A program made the translations under genes and the position numbers. This document shows positions 58,725 to 64,000 of a DNA stretch of 64,000 nt, in pieces (position 1 is the first letter of the stretch; each line of letters begins with the position of its first letter). This DNA comes from Microvelia longipes. Taxonomy: Eukaryota; Arthropoda; Insecta; Hemiptera; Veliidae. The notes beneath the pieces are model-generated. The model was not told where the DNA came from. It worked only from the letters and a program-made list of their open reading frames with translations, and did no database searches. The DNA lies in the NCBI GenBank assembly GCA_018340805.1, contig JACMZG010001914.1:14504474-14568473 (forward strand), read 5' to 3'.

Positions 58725-60778
58725 TGTTGTGGGGAGATTAATTAATAAAGGTGTCTTATCGGGCTGGACTTTGAATTCGGAGAGATGATTTCCTCTAGCC
58801 TCTGGGTCTGCTAGAGCGGGAAGTCAGTCAGGAGGGATCCAGCCTACCGTTAACTACGAGCCCTTGCTCGTCTTTATGTAACGTTTTTCCGCGATCTCTC
58901 ACGTCTCATCACGTTTTTTGCTGATGGAATGGGTGCACGTTTTTGTGTCTTTGTGCCCGTTGTAAGTTATTAGTTCGTCGTTTAGTGAACTTAAACCATA
59001 GTTCCTTCGGGCCGATTTTTATAGACGTTTTGTGTTGCCGTTTATAACGACGTTTTTACCGAGCCGCCGTCGGCCGTTTTTATCGTTGGTAAACATCGTC
59101 GGGCGTCTACGATATAAGTTAGTCGCCATAATTAATGCCGCTGTGTCATTATAAGGGCATTAGGTGGTCAACGTCTACGCTTCGTCAGGTTGTTTTGTTT
59201 AATATCAACCAAAATCTACATTGGAAGTTTCTGGACATTTTAATGGACTTCGTTTGGCTTTTCAACATCTGTCTTCTTCAAAACATGGATATGGAGTTAC
59301 ATCATGAACCACAATAATCTTTGTGTCTACCAAGTATCTATTTTTAAATTTATAGTTTTCTCACCAGTAAAGGTAAACTCATTTTCCAAAATATTTTAAT
59401 TTCTGTCCGCTTTTCGCCGCCAAATTTGTGTAAGATTAATTTGATCATTTCTTATAGATTTCTGAACTTAAAATTTTGATTTTACCGAGGAATTTAGAAT
59501 TTTGATTTTGTGCTACATTTTAAGTTATATTGTTTATTCAAATTTAAATTTAATCTAGAGCTATGTTTCATTTGTAATTTTTAAAAACAGAGTGACTTTA
59601 TATTTTATAATTTTGATTACAGTCCTTTTCTTTGCTATTATATTTACTTTCAGGGGCAATACAATATTATTTTAAATGGGGTTTTGCTTCTAAAATTTTG
59701 TACTTTCTTGAACCTGTTTTTTTTTCCTTTATGATCAGAACCACCCGACCTGGGCTTTTTTTGGTTGCATCTTTTGGTCTCATTCGGAGCCGGATTTTTT
59801 TTTGTTTGTTTATTCATGTTAATAAAATTAAAATCCTTGTTTATAAGGTCTCTGTTTGTAAAAATTATTTATGGTAACATTTTGTTTAAAAATAAAATCG
59901 GGAATTTTCTTCATTTATTTTTTAGGTTCAAAAATAATTATAAAAATATTTGGTTGTATAAAATTATTTTTTTTGTATTTTCTTAAAAATAGTTTTATGA
60001 TTTTAAGTTTTTCTAAGAATATCAGAGTGGTCAGAGTTAAACCTTTTTCAGGAAATATTTCACATACTACCCTTCTTTTAAAAATTATAATCCCTAAGAT
60101 AATTTGCGGATTATCTCTTTTGTGTTATGAAAGGGTATGCTGGGGCAAACGGAAGTTTTTATGATTTCTGTATATTGTGGTTATATTCTCTTAATTTTTT
60201 CCATCAAGGAATTTTTGATTTTTCTTTAGAACTACAAACGATTAATATCTTTGTAAGGAAATTTGGATTTAAATTTATTTTGTGGGTCAGATTTATTATC
60301 CATTACCTATTGCAGGTTATTTATATATTTCCGCTTTTATTAAAAAATTTTTATGAATTTTCTCTTAGTTAAAATTTGTTATTTTTTTTTCGAAAATAAA
60401 TGGTACATACTCTCCATAAGATTTATTTTGTATTTGTGAGTACTATAAGTTGTTTATATTTTTATAACTTTAAGTGTGATTTTTTTTGGTTGCATTTTGG
60501 CTGATATAAAGTTTGTTAATCGACTTTTGGAAGGGCCTAGAGAAATTATAGGTCACTTTTTTTAATTTATGGGTTACTTTCTTTTATTTCATGGATATTT
60601 CATAAGAAATTTTTGTTTTTATATGAGCCAAAAAATATTTTATATTTATGCTTTTTTTTCCTTATAGGCGTTTTTAATACTTTTTCTCGAAAAATTTACT
60701 CGTCATTTTTTCTTCGGTTATTGTTATCACTTTACTTTGACAGTAAGAAAGAGTTGTAATAAAATTAATTCAGATAAT
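58725..60778 (+). mobile_element. Probable 5' LTR and untranslated leader of the BEL/Pao element
   Basis: Upstream of gag the composition changes at about 58725, where TGTTGTGGGGAGATT could be an LTR start (TG...). From about 58740 to 59150 the sequence is much richer in G and C, with repeated CGTTTTT/CGACG words and a possible TATA-type site (GATATAAG near 59110). From about 59400 it is strongly T-rich up to the gag start. No primer-binding site could be fixed and the 3' LTR is outside the window, so the LTR end is unknown. ORFs here are by-products of the T-rich bias. Confidence 0.5.
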
Positions 60779-63700
60779 ATGGGCCCTAAAGTAGAAAATA
60801 CTGACCATAAAGTAAGGTTGGAGGAATGTAATGAAGAGTCTAATGTTTTATTTGAAGATATTAATATAACTGTTAATAAAGGTAAAGCTACTGTGGCTGC
60901 TCGATATGAGCCTAAGTCACTTAAATTATTTAAATCTCGTTTATCACGTTTAGACGCTACTTTTGATAAATTTATAGAATATACTACGGAAGCTAAACGC
61001 TATGCCCGTTTTTTGAAATACCAAGAAGCATTGAGTGAATTAAAAGATTTGGTCTCTAAAACTCGAGATTTATATTATGAAGCATTAGCGATTCCCTTAC
61101 CTAATGATGATTTAGATAATACTTTAAATACTTCATCTCAATTAAACAATGCTTCGAATTATGACATTAGACTTCCTAATATTAATTTACCTACCTTTGA
61201 TGGTGATATTACCAAATGGGTGTCATACAAAGATACCTTTATGTCCATGATACATGGAACGAATTTATCTGGGGTTAAAAAATTTCATTACCTGAAATCT
61301 TCCTTGAGTGGGGTAGCACTCCAGACTATAGCCTCCATACCTATATCTGAACAAGGATACAATCAAGCCTGGGATGCAGTCACTAAAAAATTTGATAATA
61401 AGAGAGTTCAAGCAGCCACTTGTTTAGCAAAAATATTTAATTATAGTCCCATGAGCAGAGCAAACGTTACAACGTTGCAAGAATTTTCTAGTAATGTTAT
61501 TCAAAATGCCCTCGCATTTCAAAACTTAGCTTTACCCCATGGTGAAGGCTTTATTCTCATGTCATATTGCCTGAGACTACTAGATCCGAAAACTAGAGAA
61601 AGATTTGAAGCTGAAGCTCAACTTAAGACAGAAATTCCGACATTCACGGACTTCATTGATTTTATTCATAGACAGGTTAGCCTTTACCAGTCTGAAGTAG
61701 TCAACTCGAACCCGAAAGATACAAATTCCGATTCAAATAAGACTTCTAAAAATACTAAAGGACATAGGAAAGTATTTGTATCTGCGGAATCTACCCAAAA
61801 TAATGACAATATATGTACTTTATGTAAAAATAAACATAAATTATACCGATGTGATCAGTTTTTGAAATTGACTCCACGTCAAAGATTCTTTAAACTTAGA
61901 TATTTAAAACCTAAAGTTTGTTTAAATTGTCTGAACTATCACGATCGTTCGAAATGTACATCAAGTATGAGATGCCTAAAGTGTGATTCTAATCATAATA
62001 CACTGCTCCACTTTGCATATGGGAAAAAACAGACTGCTAGTTCTGTTTCTAAATCTCCTTTCACTAAACGTTCTGAAAGGAATTCGAATAACGACGTCGA
62101 GGAAGTAGCTCCTCCATCTAACAGTCAAGAGAACCCTCCTTCTCAACGTATTGTACATCTTCAAGCACATTGTGCTTCTGGTGAGTCTTATGCACTGTTG
62201 GGAACAGCCTTAGCATATATTCAAGATTGTAGCGGTTCTTATCATAAAATTAGAATATTAGTTGATATCGGAGCTCAACGATCCTGGATAACTACATCTT
62301 GTGTTAAAAAACTGGGTTTGAAACTTTCCAAAAGTTATCAGACTTTCAGCGGTTTCGGAAATCAACCTATAAAAGGTGGAAGTCATCAAGCCCTCTGCCG
62401 GTTAGCTCCTCAAGGCTCAAAGTCTCCTGAAATCCTTATTTCTGCAGTTGTGGCCAATCATATTATTGGACCACAACCTTTATATCCTCTACCTGAAATC
62501 AAAGGTTTATTTGAACATCTTCAGTTAGCAGATCCATTATATTGGAAAACTGATGAAGTTGACTTCGTCATCGGAGTTGATAGTTTTGGATTAATAATTA
62601 AAGGAGGCATCCATCGAACCGTTGATAATGGTCCTTATGCTATTGAGACTGTTTTAGGTTGGGTAGTCATGGGGCCGACTGATGCTTACCCGCCTACTGC
62701 CAACGCTATGTTATTAACTACTATCTCTCAACCTACAATAGAAAATCTTTTACAGAAGTTTTGGGAGATAGAAGATGTGACTATATCTACAACTTTACCC
62801 GGATCACCAGAGGAAGAATTTTGCGAAAAACACTTTCAAGAAAATCACTCCCGTGATACTACTGGTCGTTATATTGTACGCCTTCCTTTCAAGACATCAA
62901 ACGTTTCTCTCGGTCAATCTCATTCAATTGCTCTTCGAAGGTTTTATAACCTTGAAGCCAAGCTTAATAAAAACCCTTCTCTCAAGGAAGAATATAATAA
63001 GGTAATAAAAGAATACTTATCTTTAGAATATATGACAGAAGCTACTCGAGATGGAAAATATTTCCTACCTCATCATGGAGTAATTAAAGATAGTACATCC
63101 ACTCGTCTTAGAGTAGTCTTTGATGCATCTATGAAGACATCGCTAGGATCTTTAAATGATAAATTGTACACGGGGCCTAAGTTACACTTAGACATCCGAA
63201 TGGTTTTACTTACTTTTCGAAAGTATCCTGTCGCCTTGACAGCCGATATTAAACATATGTACTTACAAATTTTGATGCATCCTGAAGATAGGTTATATCA
63301 ACAAATGGTCTTCAGATTTGATCCGTCTGAACCTATCACTATTTATGAGATGAATAGATTAACTTTTGGACTTTCACCTGCCCCATTTCTTGCTCAAAGA
63401 ACTATAAGACAATTAGTCGTCGATGAGGGAACTACTTATCCTTCTGCGTCCGATGTTTTACTTAAATCAACTTATATGGATGACATTTTACTGAGTGTCT
63501 TTTCTACTTCTGAGGCTCTACAAATTCAAAAGGAACTCATTGATTTATTGAGTAAGGGAGGTTTTGCTCTACAGAAATGGGCGAGCAACTGTAGTGAAGT
63601 CCTGGACCCAGTCAACGAAAGCACTAACAGCCATGCTATTGCCTTTTCATGCATTGACAATGATTCTATAAAAATATTAGGCATGCAATGGGAGCCCCGC

Positions 63701-64000
63701 TCCGATTGCCTTTTTTATGCTATCCATGTTCCTCAATTGGTCCTAACCAAGCGAGCGGTTTTATCGGTAATTGCAAGAATATTTGACCCCCTAGGTTATC
63801 TAGCACCTGTGGTATTTAGGGCAAAATCGTTTCTTCAACAACTTTGGAATCATAAACTAAACTGGGACGAGGCCATTCCGGAATCCATAGCTGGTCCCTG
63901 GAAAGATTTTATTGGCCAACTTCCTGAAATTGAAACTATTCGTATCCCTCGATGTATATTTGTTTCAGTTCCTCGAGAAACGAGACTTATAGGGTTTGCG
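60779..64000 (+). CDS. BEL/Pao LTR retrotransposon gag-pol polyprotein (5' part, runs off the window)
   Basis: One open frame of 1074 codons with no stop. The ATG at 60779 is the first in frame, and the frame is open back to a stop at 60665. Gag: coiled-coil-like N-terminus, then a DUF1759-type region (about residues 130-280, with LPTFDGD at about 138). Three Cys/His clusters follow: C346/C349/H353/C358, C381/C384/H388/C393, and C399/C402/H406/H411. Retropepsin (DUF1758-like): LVDIGAQRSWI with the catalytic Asp at 496, followed by an IGVD block near 596. RT: ADIKHMYLQI from about 822, TFGLSPAPFLAQR at 862, YMDD at 899-902. A Pao-type FDPLGYLAPVVF block lies at 1002. RNase H and integrase would lie to the right. 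The protein would form the element's particle and copy its RNA. The open frame suggests a young, possibly autonomous copy, unlike the other relics here. The Asp-Ile-Gly at the protease site departs from the usual Asp-(Thr/Ser)-Gly. Confidence 0.93.
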   Translation, partial: MGPKVENTDHKVRLEECNEESNVLFEDINITVNKGKATVAARYEPKSLKLFKSRLSRLDATFDKFIEYTTEAKRYARFLKYQEALSELKDLVSKTRDLYYEALAIPLPNDDLDNTLNTSSQLNNASNYDIRLPNINLPTFDGDITKWVSYKDTFMSMIHGTNLSGVKKFHYLKSSLSGVALQTIASIPISEQGYNQAWDAVTKKFDNKRVQAATCLAKIFNYSPMSRANVTTLQEFSSNVIQNALAFQNLALPHGEGFILMSYCLRLLDPKTRERFEAEAQLKTEIPTFTDFIDFIHRQVSLYQSEVVNSNPKDTNSDSNKTSKNTKGHRKVFVSAESTQNNDNICTLCKNKHKLYRCDQFLKLTPRQRFFKLRYLKPKVCLNCLNYHDRSKCTSSMRCLKCDSNHNTLLHFAYGKKQTASSVSKSPFTKRSERNSNNDVEEVAPPSNSQENPPSQRIVHLQAHCASGESYALLGTALAYIQDCSGSYHKIRILVDIGAQRSWITTSCVKKLGLKLSKSYQTFSGFGNQPIKGGSHQALCRLAPQGSKSPEILISAVVANHIIGPQPLYPLPEIKGLFEHLQLADPLYWKTDEVDFVIGVDSFGLIIKGGIHRTVDNGPYAIETVLGWVVMGPTDAYPPTANAMLLTTISQPTIENLLQKFWEIEDVTISTTLPGSPEEEFCEKHFQENHSRDTTGRYIVRLPFKTSNVSLGQSHSIALRRFYNLEAKLNKNPSLKEEYNKVIKEYLSLEYMTEATRDGKYFLPHHGVIKDSTSTRLRVVFDASMKTSLGSLNDKLYTGPKLHLDIRMVLLTFRKYPVALTADIKHMYLQILMHPEDRLYQQMVFRFDPSEPITIYEMNRLTFGLSPAPFLAQRTIRQLVVDEGTTYPSASDVLLKSTYMDDILLSVFSTSEALQIQKELIDLLSKGGFALQKWASNCSEVLDPVNESTNSHAIAFSCIDNDSIKILGMQWEPRSDCLFYAIHVPQLVLTKRAVLSVIARIFDPLGYLAPVVFRAKSFLQQLWNHKLNWDEAIPESIAGPWKDFIGQLPEIETIRIPRCIFVSVPRETRLIGFA

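Noticed and set aside
59632..60372. Several overlapping plus-strand ORFs upstream of BEL gag
   Set aside because: Phe/Leu/Ile-rich translations produced by the T-rich leader; no conserved motif and not in the gag frame.

Overview
This window looks like intergenic DNA from an AT-rich animal genome, most likely an insect or another arthropod. No host protein-coding exon, working tRNA or working rRNA gene could be supported. The evidence for the host is the mix of mobile elements: Jockey-type and other non-LTR relics, a Copia relic, a Penelope-like relic, a Harbinger-type MITE, and a BEL/Pao retrotransposon whose gag-pol is still open. Long (AT)n microsatellites and abundant foldback repeats fit the same picture.

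Layout. 0-4 kb holds two old retrotransposon relics on the minus strand: Jockey-type endonuclease/RT (1-1812) and Copia gag/protease (2650-3739). 4-24 kb is AT-rich DNA with a large inverted repeat (8.6-9.3 kb), a small RT scrap (10.9 kb), many copies of one interspersed repeat family, and a Penelope-like relic (19.3-20.2 kb) that interrupts one of those copies. 24-46 kb carries more copies of the family, minisatellites and foldback elements. 46-58 kb has tRNA-related SINE fragments, MITEs, a 25-bp minisatellite, an array of perfect hairpins, and a nearly complete copy of the family split by a 254-bp Harbinger-like MITE. From about 58.7 kb to the right edge lies the 5' half of a BEL/Pao element, with an open frame of 1074 codons that runs off the window.

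Two themes stand out. (1) A dispersed repeat, called here the '5S-composite', occurs about 18 times. It is roughly 0.8-1 kb long, has a palindromic head, an internal TGACGTCA site and a segment that reads as the box A to box C part of 5S rRNA. Its tail is built from GACGAGCGAAGCGAGTCC-like units. The 5S-like part lies towards the 3' end, which is not the usual SINE3 layout. (2) Several unrelated-looking foldback elements each carry, in both arms and pointing outward, a hammerhead-ribozyme-like motif (CUGANGA, stem II, GAAA, very short palindromic stem III). The pair at 43.49-43.75 kb keeps the core, and its left motif also keeps stem I and the GUC cleavage context. Hammerhead motifs with minimal stem III are known from Penelope-like elements and animal retrozymes, so these foldbacks may be non-autonomous relatives.

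All readings are by eye. Repeat boundaries are approximate to about 10-20 bases unless a target duplication is stated.
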